A stretch of 64,000 nt of DNA. It comes from Amanita rubescens (lineage: Eukaryota > Basidiomycota > Agaricomycetes > Agaricales > Amanitaceae). The position numbers and the translations under genes are program-made. The notes under the pieces are model-generated. The model saw only the letters and a program-made list of their open reading frames with translations, did not search any database and had not been told where the DNA came from. Positions 52,148 through 63,471 of the stretch are shown here, piece by piece. Numbering within the stretch: position 1 is the first letter of the stretch; every line of letters starts with the position of its first letter. Location: NCBI GenBank assembly GCA_015039365.1, contig WION01000215.1:1-64000 (forward strand), read 5' to 3'.

Positions 52148-54085
52148 ATGACTGTCTTGCTCGATTTAATACGAGTATGGTTATATATTGTATCAGATGA
52201 TATATGCATTTATTTATTGATTACATTGGTTGTGACCATTGTAATCTTATCAATAGTTTATGTACATGAACTTGTTGATTATTTTGAATTATCAGTGTCT
52301 AAAAACACCGAACATATTGGTGGCTATAAGATGACACCTATTCCTTATCAGACTTTGATGCCTTATCTGCCAGAAACAACACAATATCACTTAGCCAACT
52401 CTGATTGCACTTTTCAATATATTGAACACACCAAACATGTGAAAGATCAATATATTGATTCAAACTATGTGCAGATAATTGTACCACTGAATCTGCTTGT
52501 AAAGTTGATTCCTGTATCGGCTGTGAGGCAACTTGCCCAACTGCATGGCCTAAATGTAGGATCACGTGCAACATCTGCCATGCTTCAAAATCATTTCTTA
52601 TTACATTCCTGTTCTGATTGTCATAAGTTTGTTACAATATTTGCAGTGATTAAAGCAAATAAAACATTGGAAGCTAAAAGCAAATCTTTTAGTAGCAATA
52701 AAAAAATAAGAGCTGTAGATGAGAGAATAAAAGCTAATGTTGATAAGTTCAAGCTAGAAATAAGAGACAAATCTAAGCGAGACAATCTTACAAATATTGA
52801 AAATAGAGAATATAAAAAGAAAGAATCTTTAAACATCAATTATAAGGTAGCTAAAAGTTCTACAACTGTTGTAGATGACACTAGTTATTCACTTGATGGA
52901 ATAGAAAATTTGTCTTCAACATTTCCACCACCACCACTGACTAAAAGTCTTGCTCATCAAGTTATTCTTAGTGCATGCAATAAAATGACTAAAAAAAACA
53001 TTGAAGAATCAGGTTGTGCTGTATGTGGGCAGCTAACAAGCGTTAAACAACTTTCCAGCTTAAAAAATGTTAAGAACCTTCTTCATGTTTTGAATGCTCC
53101 AGGAGTCACAAGACAAGAGAGACGAAATGTACATGATAAATTAAAAGATTATCTAGTAGTTATTGATCATTCTTGCAAACATGTATGTACCACATGTCGA
53201 TCTGCTCTGCGCCAAGCAAAAATTCCTAAATATGCACTTGCAAGAGGGCTTTGGATTGGCAAAGTTCCAGATGAATTGTCTTCCTTAAGACTAGTTGAGC
53301 AAATGCTAGTTGCCAGGGTGAGACATTCTTGTTGCTCCATAAAAATTGCATCTGGAATGCGGAAAATGAAAGCAAATGCTATAGCCTTTCCTTCTCCTCT
53401 GCCAAAAGTATATGACATGCTACCCCCTCCAAAGGATGACATAGAAGAGGTTTTGGCTATCATGTTTACAGGACCTTGTAAACCATCTGTAGCTGATTTC
53501 AAGAGAACACCATTTCTGGTTCGTCGTAATCATGTAAAGAGAGCTCTGAACTGGCTCATTCTAAATCATGCAGATTATGCTGATGTGTGTTTATCTGAAT
53601 CAAACCTAGATAGCTATCCTGAAGATATGCCTCCAGTTAGTGTAGAATTCAAACAGTTGTTCACCAATAAAACAGCTGAGGGTACAAGCATGCACGATAT
53701 GGAGGAAGAGGATGGTACAGAGGAGGGTATGTGCTCCTTCACAGTTCATGGATTAACAGGAGAGCAACTTAAAATAATGTCATTGAATGAAGTCAAGGCT
53801 AAGGCCTTGCATCACTTAAACAATCAAGGCAAGATTCTTGCAGTTGGACATGGTGCCCAAGCTGAAAGCATCTGGAAGAACCCCCATCTATATCCTCAAA
53901 TGTTTCCTTGGCTGTTTCCTTATGGATTAGGTGGTATAGGAAGTGTAGCAAGAATGTCTGATGCTGAACACAAAAGACGTCTACTTATGTATCATGATAA
54001 AAGATTTCAAATGGATCCCAACTTCCCTTTTGTGGCTTTTAGTCAGAACAAGTCAAAGCAGCTACAACTAATGGATTTTTGCTAG
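52148..54085 (+). CDS. Helitron RepHel, N-terminal part (frame 1 of 3)
   Basis: A 645-codon frame. The first stretch holds a hydrophobic helix (LLITLVVTIVILSIVYVH), so the true start may be a later Met such as that of MTPIPYQTLMPYLPE. It has zinc-like Cys pairs (SCSDCH; GCAVCGQ; CKHVCTTCR). Towards the end, GHGAQAESIWKNPHLYPQMF and PWLFPYGLGGIG are the start of the Helitron_like_N region. The frame ends at 54085 only because of the shift near 54050, after AFSQNK. Confidence 0.75.
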   Translation: MTVLLDLIRVWLYIVSDDICIYLLITLVVTIVILSIVYVHELVDYFELSVSKNTEHIGGYKMTPIPYQTLMPYLPETTQYHLANSDCTFQYIEHTKHVKDQYIDSNYVQIIVPLNLLVKLIPVSAVRQLAQLHGLNVGSRATSAMLQNHFLLHSCSDCHKFVTIFAVIKANKTLEAKSKSFSSNKKIRAVDERIKANVDKFKLEIRDKSKRDNLTNIENREYKKKESLNINYKVAKSSTTVVDDTSYSLDGIENLSSTFPPPPLTKSLAHQVILSACNKMTKKNIEESGCAVCGQLTSVKQLSSLKNVKNLLHVLNAPGVTRQERRNVHDKLKDYLVVIDHSCKHVCTTCRSALRQAKIPKYALARGLWIGKVPDELSSLRLVEQMLVARVRHSCCSIKIASGMRKMKANAIAFPSPLPKVYDMLPPPKDDIEEVLAIMFTGPCKPSVADFKRTPFLVRRNHVKRALNWLILNHADYADVCLSESNLDSYPEDMPPVSVEFKQLFTNKTAEGTSMHDMEEEDGTEEGMCSFTVHGLTGEQLKIMSLNEVKAKALHHLNNQGKILAVGHGAQAESIWKNPHLYPQMFPWLFPYGLGGIGSVARMSDAEHKRRLLMYHDKRFQMDPNFPFVAFSQNKSKQLQLMDFC

Positions 54086-55293
54086 CTGAAAAGCATATTT
54101 TTGATGACATATCAGGGAGACTTCTGAGTATCAATGCTGATGCTCTGAACTCAATCATTCAACGTCTATCAAAGGATGAATTTGTTGAACCTAACACTGA
54201 AGCAGAAAAGCAGTGTTTTCAACTGATTAGAGATTTAGATCATGTGTCTGGTAAAGTTAAAGGATCCAATACAAGCAAGAAGTGGATGAGAAATGAGATT
54301 TGGTCTCTGGTTGCTCACTGTGGTGCACCATTTTGGTATATCACATTATCTCCAGCAGATGTAAAACATCCTATTTGCATTTACTATGCTGGAAATGAGG
54401 AATTATTTGAGCCAATTAGGCTCCCTTATGATGAACGTTTAAGGCTTATTTGCAGCAATCCTGTGGCATGTGCAAGGTTTTTCCACTTTTTGGTATCCAC
54501 ATTTATATCTGATGTTCTTGGAGTTGGATCTACACATATGGGCTTGTATGGACAAACTAAAGCTTTTTATGGTACAGTTGAACAGCAAGGGAGATTGGCT
54601 CTGCATTTACATATGATGCTTTGGATCAAGGGAAACTTAACTCCACAGGAAATGCGAAGCCTCATTCTAGATCCAAACTCTGACTTCCAAGAAAAAATCA
54701 TTGCATGGATTGAAAGTTGTCAAATTGGAGAATTTTTGACAGGGACAAAAGATGAAATATTACAAAGAGTGGAGCACCTTAGTAAATCAGATGACTATAA
54801 AGACCCTACTGAAACTTTGCCTGATGCCCCTCCCCCTATGTGCCCCACTGAATGTAATGAGTGCCAGAAATGTTCTGATGTTGAATCTTGGTGGAAAAAT
54901 TTTGAACTTGTAGTGGATGATATTGTCAGCAAGTCAAACATTCATAACTGTGATAGAGGATTAAACAAGGATGGTTCAATTAACAAAAGGGTGGCATATG
55001 TGGGGTGTAGAGACAACAAATATGGAACGTGCAAAGCACGCTTTCCAAGACCTACTTTTGAAGTGACTGAAATTGATCCAGAGTCTGGAGCTCTGAACCT
55101 GAAAAAAGGGGAGCCTTGGATGAACTTCATTACCACATATTTGACATATATATTCAGGTGCAATACAGATGTAACAAGCATGTGGTCAGGAACTGCATTA
55201 AAGGCAGTTATTGTCTACGTTTCTGACTATATTACTAAAAGCAGCTTAAAAACACATGTTGTGTTTGAAGCTATATTGAAAAAGCATTTTTGA
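54057..55293 (+). CDS. Helitron RepHel, Rep domain (frame 2 of 3)
   Basis: Continues the protein with ATTNGFLLAEKHIFDDI. It contains WYITLSPADVKHPI, the HUH metal motif in QGRLALHLHMMLWIKG (His-Leu-His), and the two-tyrosine motif YVSDYITK (YxxxYxxK) at about 55217-55240, the nicking and joining residues of a Y2 HUH transposase. The frame ends at 55293 after the shift in a run of five A near 55275. All catalytic residues are present. Confidence 0.82.
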
Positions 55294-58200
55294 TAGGAAT
55301 CAAGAGATTATTGGAAGTTCAATTTCAGAAAAGGAGAAAGCTCGTCAATTGCTGACAAAAATGGTAAACTTGCTATCAACCAAATCAGAAATGGGAGGAC
55401 CAATGGTATGCATGTACCTGCTTGGCAATCCAGATCACTATACCTCACATAACTTTGTCCCTTTCTACTGGAAAACATTTGTTAATGAGGTGCATAGTGT
55501 GTGGGACTCTGAAGTGGCATCTACATTAAATAGTAAAGTTGCAATTTTAAAAGTCAAAAAGAGAATCATTGGTTTCTCACCTGTTTATGACTACATTTAC
55601 AGGCCAGATGTATTAGAGAACATGTGTTTGTATGACTGGGTTAGAAGATGTGAACGAAAGCGTGTGTCTTCAAGTGCTTCAAAGAATAAGACAAGTCAGA
55701 TAAATGATGCTTTTACTGAAGAAGATTGTGAAGATAGTGATCACTGTCAATCTGAGCGTGAAATAATTGATGAAGATGTTGAATATGAAAATAGTGAATA
55801 TGAAAGTGATGAAAAGTCTAAGAAACTGCAAAATAATACATTCTATTTCAAGAAGTTGCATCCCTTGTTTGAAACACATGTAACTCATGTTAACCCTGAC
55901 AAAGATAATATGGTGGTAAATTTTATAGGAGGCACATTACCAAGATGTGACCAGGGTAACAGAGAATACTATTGCATGACAATGCTGACTTTATTCAAAC
56001 CATGGAGAACAGGAAAATCATTAAAAGACACCAAAAGTTCTTGGGATGATACCTTTATAAATCACAAGTTTACAGAAAGACAGTGTCAATTGATGAAAAA
56101 CTTTAATATTAAATATGAGTGCCTTGATGCTCGGGATGACTATCGTGCTCAAATGAAGGCAGGGAAGGGAACAGCATTGTTCATGTTGGGTGAAAATATA
56201 GAAACTAATGAAGAAGAAATAACACTAGACTGTTATGCCGACGAAATTCAATTAAATGATGGCATTGACACCAATCAAAACATACTAGGCTCCAAAGAAT
56301 TAAAGCTCCAAAAAGAAATGGCAGATATAAGGGCAGTGATGCGTCAAACTGGTTGGACAAATGAAATTTCTTCTCAGATTGATTCCAATACAATACAGCC
56401 AATCAATTCAGCAAACTTGAAAGCATCTGATTGGAAGGCAATTGTACAACTGGAAAAGCAAAGAGTGATTCAAGAGAGAAACAAACACTATCAGTCTGGT
56501 GCAGCAGAAGAAGGTGTCTCAAATGGTAAACCTAATGTAGTCAAAATCATTGACAAGTCATATTTGGAAAAAAAACATTACAATACCATTCATGAAGATT
56601 CTATCAACTCCTTATATTCAGAGTTTAAGCTAAATCAAGAGCAGGAGCGTGCATTTAAAATAATTGCACATCATGTTGTAATGGAGAACTCAGGTCAACT
56701 GAAGATGTACATTGGGGGAATGGGAGGTACAGGAAAAACTCAAGTAATCAAAGCAGTTACATCTTTCTTTCTTGCAAGAAATGAAGCCCATCGGTTAATT
56801 GCAGTTGCTCCAACTGGCTCTGCAGCTGCACTGTTGTCAGAATCAACTTATCACTCAGTTTTGGGAATACATGATCTAAGTGAAAATGCATCTGAAAAGA
56901 TGTTATCTCAGGTCCGCACACGGTTAGAAGGTGTTGATTATGTATTTTTGGATGAGGTATCAATGCTTTCATGCCATGAGTTATACAGGATCAGCACTCA
57001 GCTTGCAAGGGTAATGAATCGTCTAGATATGCCTTTTGGAGGTATAAATTTAATATTTACTGGTGACTTTGGACAACTGCCACCACCAATAGGTGGAGAA
57101 AATGTGTCACTATATAGTCGTAGCATAGGACAATATGGAACAACGCTGAGATCACAAGAAGAAGCAATTGGAAGAGCTGTTTGGCACCAAGTAACAACTG
57201 TTGTCATTCTGAGACAAAATATGAGACAACAACAAAATACAGAAGATGATGATAAGTATCGAACAGCATTGGAAAATATGAGACACAAGGATTGCACACC
57301 TGATGACATACAGTTCCTGAGATCAAGGATTACATCTCAGGTGCCAGGAAAACCCTCAATCTGTGATGAAAAGTTCAGAAATGTATCAATAATCACTGCA
57401 AGGAACATACAGAAAGATGAGATCAACAGGTTAGGATGTATAAAGTTTGCACAAGAAACTAATCAAACACTAACCATGTTCTATTCAGAAGACTCAGTAA
57501 GGGTCACAACTGATGAAAATACTCCAAGAAGAAAGAGAAATACTAAGAAATTGGCTGCTATCTCTAATGACATGCAACATATTATATGGAACCTTCCACA
57601 TTCATCTGCTGATAAGCATGTACCAGGTAAATTATCACTCTGTATAGGGCTACCTGTCATCATTAAGTGCAATGCAGCAACTGAACTATGCATCACAAAT
57701 GGTCAAGAGGCTATTGTTGTTGGTTGGCACTCAAGAACAGGGACTAAGGGGCAGTTAATTCTGGAGACACTATTTGTAAAGCTATTGAACCCTCCAAGAG
57801 ACATCACATTAAGTAGTTTACCTCTAAATGTAGTTCCACTGACTCGTACTACAAATGCAATAACTTGCAAACTGCCTGATGATAGCAAAATCTGCTTGTC
57901 CAGATCTCAAGTAGAAGTTCTTCCAAACTTTGCCATGACTGACTTTGCATCGCAAGGGAAAACTCGCCCATATAATGTTGTTGATCTGTCAAACTGTAGA
58001 TCACATCAGGCTTATTATACAGCACTTTCAAGGAGTGCAACTGCTGAAGGCACAATCATCCTGCAAAGCTTTGACACAAAAAAGATAACAGGCAGAGCTT
58101 CTAGAGCTTTGAGACAAGAGTTCAGAGACTTGGAGTTGCTAGATGAAATAACAAAGCTGGAACATGAGAGCAAGCTGCCAAGTAATGTATGTGGATATAG

Positions 58201-59389
58201 AAGGAATACTTTAATACATAGTTACAGAAAGTATAAAGGTATGTCTTATGTGCCTTCAGCTGTACATCGAGCAATTAGATGGAGCAAATCTGACCCTATG
58301 CTTGACCCAATAGAAGGTGATGTAGAATGGAGGATACTGAAGAAATCAAATAAAAGTGGTGCCAATCTTGGTTCTGTTGGTGACAGTAGCACCAATGTCA
58401 TAAACTCTTTTATTCCTGCGAAAGGAAGTATCCCTTTAAAATCGAAAAAAAGAAATCTGAAAGAGTGTAACAGTTCCTTACAATCTAAAAAATCAAACCG
58501 AAAAGACTGTAACAATACTTTGGAGAAGAAGATTAAGAAAAAAGCAAAGATAACAACTCCAGACACAGAGACAGGTAAAGTGATATCTGTTTCATCACTA
58601 ACACCTTCTGGATTTTATTGGACTGAAAACAGCTGTGCATATGATTCTGCTTTGACCATATTACATGCTATTTGGAGGAGTGACTGTATGAAATGGGATG
58701 ATACATTTAGAAACATGAATGAGAGAATAATGGGTCCTCTTTTAAACAACTTCACAGCATCCAATATTGGACTGATATCATTGAATGCAAGCAGAGATAA
58801 TTTGCGATTCAGATTAGAACAGTTATCTCCAATAAACTTTGCATGGGGACGCTACACTAGTATCACTAGGCTTTTGGAAATCCTACTTGAGACTCCAATA
58901 GATACTCTTCAAAGATCTATACATTGCTACAATGAACACTTAGTGGAAGATGTTCAGCTTCGCAACAATAGTTGTCTAATAGTTGCTGGTGCACAGGGAG
59001 AATTATCTACTGAATCTTGGATGACAAATTTCAGAGAAGACATAGTAGGGATATGCAATTTATGTCAAATAAACATATATAGAAAATTCAGATTTGCTTA
59101 TGCACTTCCAATTGTAGCTTTGGATGTATCAGGTCATGAATTCCAGATTAATAGTAGATTCAATGTGACAATAGATCAGGAACATCATACATATATGTTG
59201 AGAGGAATAATTTACTTTTCAAATTACCATTTCACCTCTCGAATTGTATATGAAAATGGAATGACATGGTTCCATGATGGTATTACTACAGGTGATGAGC
59301 CAATATATGATGGTATGATAAATACAATACAAAATTTATACCACTGCAGAGGAAAGAATGCTTCCATTGCAATCTATACAAAAAACTAA
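55281..59389 (+). CDS. Helitron RepHel, PIF1 helicase and protease-like C-terminus (frame 3 of 3)
   Basis: From about 55281 the frame reads SIFDRNQEIIGSSISEKEK and stays open to 59389. Helicase motifs: LNQEQERAFKIIAHH, Walker A GGMGGTGKTQV, IAVAPTGSAAALL, Walker B VFLDEVSMLS, FTGDFGQLPPP, VVILRQNMRQQ, LPVIIKCN and late HQAYYTALSRSATAEGT. A basic linker (KKSNRKDCNNTLEKKIKKK) leads to a separate C-terminal domain: GFYWTENSCAYDSALTILHA, GIIYFSNYHFTSRIVYENG, MTWFHDG. The Asn/Cys start and the later His and Asp resemble a USP-like papain-fold cysteine protease. That last assignment is by pattern only. Confidence 0.8.
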
Positions 59390-59542
59390 TCTTATAGAGG
59401 ATAGTGTTCAAGAATGGAATGTTGACTTTAAATGTAAGTTACTCTTAATAGTTAATCATCATGTCAGAGTTGATATAATTAGATAAAAATAGCCTAAATA
59501 GGCCTCGGACTTGCCGTGCACTGCAGCGGCCCACATAACCAA
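59390..59542. other. Helitron 3' tail or junction, end not placed
   Basis: Contains the palindrome GCCTAAATAGGC (about 59489-59500) and GCCGTGCACTGCAGCGGC (about 59514-59531). Neither is followed by a convincing CTRR end. Host-shared sequence begins at 59543. Confidence 0.35.
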
Positions 59543-59691
59543 GTTCCTTCAAATCAGCGATTGCTTCATTGAGCAATCAATATCGAACAGTTGACGATTA
59601 CATGAGGATAGTGATTTGAGATCTACAACTACCTGAAATCATACGTGCCTCCATATATAATGTGGAAAAAGAAAAGAACTGAACAATGCAC
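59543..59691 (-). repeat. 3' flank shared with the patatin-vWA gene
   Basis: The reverse complement of 17895-18066 is matched here with small indels (GGTTCCTTCAAATCA..., TTGCTTCATTGAGCAATCAA, GTTGACGATTACATGAGGAT). The duplicated module thus includes the 3' region. Confidence 0.7.
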
Positions 59692-62600
59692 CTACAATTC
59701 CCACTCCGGCACGTAGGTTTCTTTGGCGAGCCAGGTCTCAGGCACCAAAGCACGGACATTCGGATGTAATCCACCAAGAACGATTCTTCGCAATCCTGCG
59801 GAGGTCAAAACCCCTCTGTATGGTACCGTGTCGACGATGCTCTAGAATATCCGTTAAATTTTTGAGGCAACACTACGAAGACCATATCTTACCCCGTTAT
59901 CACCTTTAACGAGTGCCGTCAAGACCTCTTTCGCATCTTCCTCATCTCCGATCTGTACGAATTGGATGCCCATCGTGTTGGGATGGTATCTGGAGCTTTT
60001 CAGGCGCGCCACGGCTTGCTCGATGACGCTAGCCGGGTCGTCAGCTACAAGGACAAAACGAATAAGCTCATAAGGCCGATTTTACTGTCAAAGAACGCAC
60101 TTGGCACTCCGTCCGTAAGGACAATGATATCTAACGGCGGAATCTTTGAGTATTCTTCGGAGTTGGAGATGGCGCGGTCGATTCTGTCAAGATGGCTATT
60201 AAGCGCGTCTTTCAATATTGCACCCGTCGGCGTCCATCCTTGCGAAAATTATAAATCTAGGGACGAATACATTAATACTGTATTCCCTACCGTTTGGTAT
60301 CATGTGGTCAAATCTCCATCTAATTGCTTCTGCACCCTGCTAAAGGTGAGACCGAAGTCGTGAAGAGTCGTATACACACGCACTTGTATTCCTTGATCAT
60401 GGATCTCGCAGTTCAGGAATCGTAAGCTCACTGAGCACACGTTCAGCTCTAATGCGCGCTCTGCGATTCCAAGAAGTGCATCTCGGGTTTCGTCCCACCG
60501 AGACCATAACATCTGTTACGGTCGTACTGAGATTGATTATTTCCTCCATGGCACTGTACTTACCGATCCAGAGTCGTCGATTATGAATAAGACATCATAT
60601 GTCCTTTGATTTTACGATCAGTAAAGAATGGTTACATCAAAGATGCGCTTACCTGAGATAGTCCTCTATCACGGTTGGCCGAGGCATATCCATTACTGGA
60701 TTATAACCCTGGACAGTTTGTACGGGTGGAGGCGGAGGTTTCATGACATGAGCTATCTCCATAGTAACAGGGGGTTCTGGAAGGGGTGCTGTGTCTTTGG
60801 CGAGCCAGCTCTCAGGCACCAAAGCACGGACATTCGGATGCAATCCACCAAGAACGATTCTTCGCAATTCTGCAGAGGTCAAAACCCCTCTGTATGGTAC
60901 CGTGTCGACGATGCTCTAGGATGTGCGTTAGAAAGTTGAGGCAACACTACGAAGATCATATCTTACCCCGTTATCACCTTTAACGAGTGCCGTCAAGACC
61001 TCTTCCGCATCTTCCTCATCTCCGATCTGTACGAATTGGATGCCCATCGTGTTGGGATGGTATCTGGAGCTTTTCATACGCGCCAAGGCTTGCTCGATGA
61101 CGCTAGCCGGGTCGTCAGCTACAAGGACAAGACGAATAAACTCATGAGGCTGATTTAGCAGTTAAAGAGAATAACACACTTGGCACTCCGTCCGTCAGGA
61201 CAATAATATCCAACGGCGGAATCTTTGAGTACTCTTCGGAGTTGGCGACGGTGCGGTCGATGATGTCAAGATGGCCATTAAGCACGTCTTTCAATATTGC
61301 CCCCGTCGGCGTCCCTCCTTGGGAAAATTATAAATCTAGGAACGAATACAATAAAACCGTATTCCCTACCGCTTGGTATAATGCCGTCAAATCTCGATTT
61401 AATTGTTTCTGCACCCTGCTAAAAGTGAGAAAGCCGTGAAGAGTCGTATATATACGCACTTGTATTCCTTGATCATAGATATCACAGTTTAGGAATCGTA
61501 AGTTCACTGAGCGCACGTTCAGCTTTAACGCGTGCTCTGCGATTTCAAGAAGTGCATCCTGGGTTTCGTACCACCGAGATCCTAACATCTGTTACGGTCG
61601 TACTGAGATTGATTATTTCCTCCATGGCACTCTACTTACCGATCCAGAGTCGTCGATTATGAATAAGACATCATAGTTCCTTTGATTTTACGATCAGTAC
61701 AGAATAAGTTACATCAAGGAAACGCTTACCTGAGATAGTCTTCTATCTCGGTTGGCCGAGGCTCATCCATCACTCGATTATAACCCTGGACGATTTTTGC
61801 GGGTGGAGGCGGAGGTTTCATGACCTGAGCTATCTCCATAGTAGCAGGAGATTCCAGACTCGGAGGTGGAGATCTATGTTCGAAGCAATCTCCTCTGCTA
61901 GGGGGCTGTAACGATTGGGTAGCATCAGTATCCCTTTCAGGAGGCTAAGAATTGCAGAACATTAGTAAAGAATTGTCGAAGGAACAACTTTGGTCCTGCG
62001 CACCGTGGTACCGGATGTTGACGGGGACAAAGATGCGTCTTGAAACATCCCGCCATTTCGGGCACTAGTTGGGGGGGACACACTTTGAGAAATAGCCATC
62101 ATTTGCTCTGTGACATCTTTCATTGTTGGTCGTTTCAGTGGTTCCGTCGCCCAGCACTGCTTAATCAGCTTCCATGCCTCATCACTCAAAGGCGGCTCAT
62201 TTTGTCGAGGTGGACGTTTACCTCGAGAGACAAGGGTCACAATCTGTATCTCCTGTCTACCAGCAAAGGGTATCCTATCGTAGTGGATCTAGGCAATTCA
62301 GAAACAATACGAGCAAGTTTCTGCGACGCACTTCGTAATAGATACATCCAAATGCATAGACGTCCGACATTTGCGTCCTTAATGGGTCTTCAGCTGACGG
62401 GTCCGAGTCATCGACATCCTCAAGGCATCCGAATAACTCTGGGGCTGAAAAGTTGATATGCTTTGCTCCAGATTGGGTATTGGTAGCATCCAAGAGTCTG
62501 GTCAGTCCTAAATCTGCGATTTGAACGCGAAAATCGGCATCCAAGAGGACATTCTCCTGAAGAGAAAGGTTAGCATTTCAACAACGCGTGTTTAAGGTAG

Positions 62601-63471
62601 CGTACCCCGCGTATGTCACCGTGAACCACACCTTCAGAATGAATGTACTCCATGCCTTGGGCCACTTCTAACATCTTTCTTGAGAGTGAGCTTCGATGAA
62701 GAGCCAAAGGAAGAAAAACCATACACGTTCTGTTATTTGGGCTATAGATGGATTTGTGTTCTTCCGCCATTGGGCTAGAGTCCCATTCTTCATATATGGC
62801 GAGACGAGGAAGGCCGTTCCGCCTTCCTCTTCATAGATTCCTATGAATGGTAGTACGAGGATGTGCTCAAGGGATCCCCACATTAATGCCTCTCGACAAA
62901 AGGCCTGTTGGAAGAAGATTAAAGAACGATGACTCAAGAGCAGACATTGAAAACTTACAAGGTTGTTGGCACCGTTTTTGTATAACTCTTTTAGCGCAAC
63001 GACTGTGCCCCGAAATTCACCCTTAAAAACATTGCCATAACCGCCGCAACCTATGTAGTCGCGCTTATCTGGCATGCTGACTTCAGTTACGATGAGGGAT
63101 CGTGGCACGACGGGCGTCTTTGATATGATTTTGAACATCAAGCGTCTTGCTCGCCGGCCGACATCCATGGTTGCATCCTGATTCGATAGGTAACGATGAC
63201 GAAGTACATGTAGTATGAATTCCAACAGATTCATTACGTCCGAGTCCTGTCTTATCTTTTCCGCAATGCCGACATAGTCGTCCCTGGATAACAATCTGCG
63301 CAGAAGATCGATTGTTGTTGCGTTTGCGACAGACGTGATGGAAGATCCGAGCTACTAGCACTTAAGCAGGGCATGTACTGACCGCATCGCAACGTTGCGT
63401 ACCTTCAAGTTGTTATCTTTAAGAATAGATAGTAACGATGAGAGAGCGTGGCCGCCCGGATCAAGCGACAT
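59692..63471 (-). CDS. Protein kinase fused to two tandem vWA domains
   Basis: The ATG at 63471 gives MSLDPGGHALSSLLSILKDN and a helical N-terminus. The kinase follows: GCGGYGNVFKGEFRGTV (P-loop), VALKELYKNGAN (Lys), EALMWGSLEHILVLPFIGIY, VVHGDIRGENVLL (HGD for HRD), IADLGLTRL (DLG for DFG), NFSAPELF, DVYAFGCIYYE and LIKQCWATEPLKRPTM, a TKL-like set. An intron near 61995-61945 joins it to KPPERDTDATQ and a Pro linker (about 61890-61735). Then vWA one follows, about 61690-60850, with NYDVLFIIDDSGS. LRRIVLGGLHPNVRALVPES runs without a break into PPVTMEIAHVMKPPPPPVQT, leading to vWA two (about 60605-59692), ending AKETYVPEWEL. Both MIDAS motifs are intact. Upstream in-frame stop near 63580 supports the start. 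Likely a signalling protein; partner unknown. Confidence 0.78.
60649..60882 (-). other. Exon joining the two vWA copies
   Basis: One uninterrupted frame carries the end of vWA copy one (GLHPNVRALVPESWLAKDTA), the linker (PLPEPPVTMEIAHVMKPPPP) and the entry to copy two (RPTVIEDYLR before a GT donor). This is direct proof in the sequence that the two vWA copies belong to one gene. Confidence 0.8.

Larger units (their letters stand above)
52148..59389 (+). mobile_element. Helitron, Rep/helicase coding core
   Basis: About 7.2 kb of AT-rich sequence with three consecutive long frames that together form a Helitron RepHel protein: N-terminal region, Rep with HUH and two-Tyr motifs, PIF1-type helicase and a C-terminal extension. 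Two single-base frameshifts (about 54050 and about 55280) separate the frames and no other stop interrupts. The termini were not found: no clear hairpin plus CTRR within 59390-59543, where host-shared sequence begins. Confidence 0.85.

Noticed and set aside
59489..59531. Helitron 3' hairpin candidates (GCCTAAATAGGC; GCCGTGCACTGCAGCGGC)
   Set aside because: Neither is followed at the right distance by a CTRR end next to a T, so I do not call the terminus.
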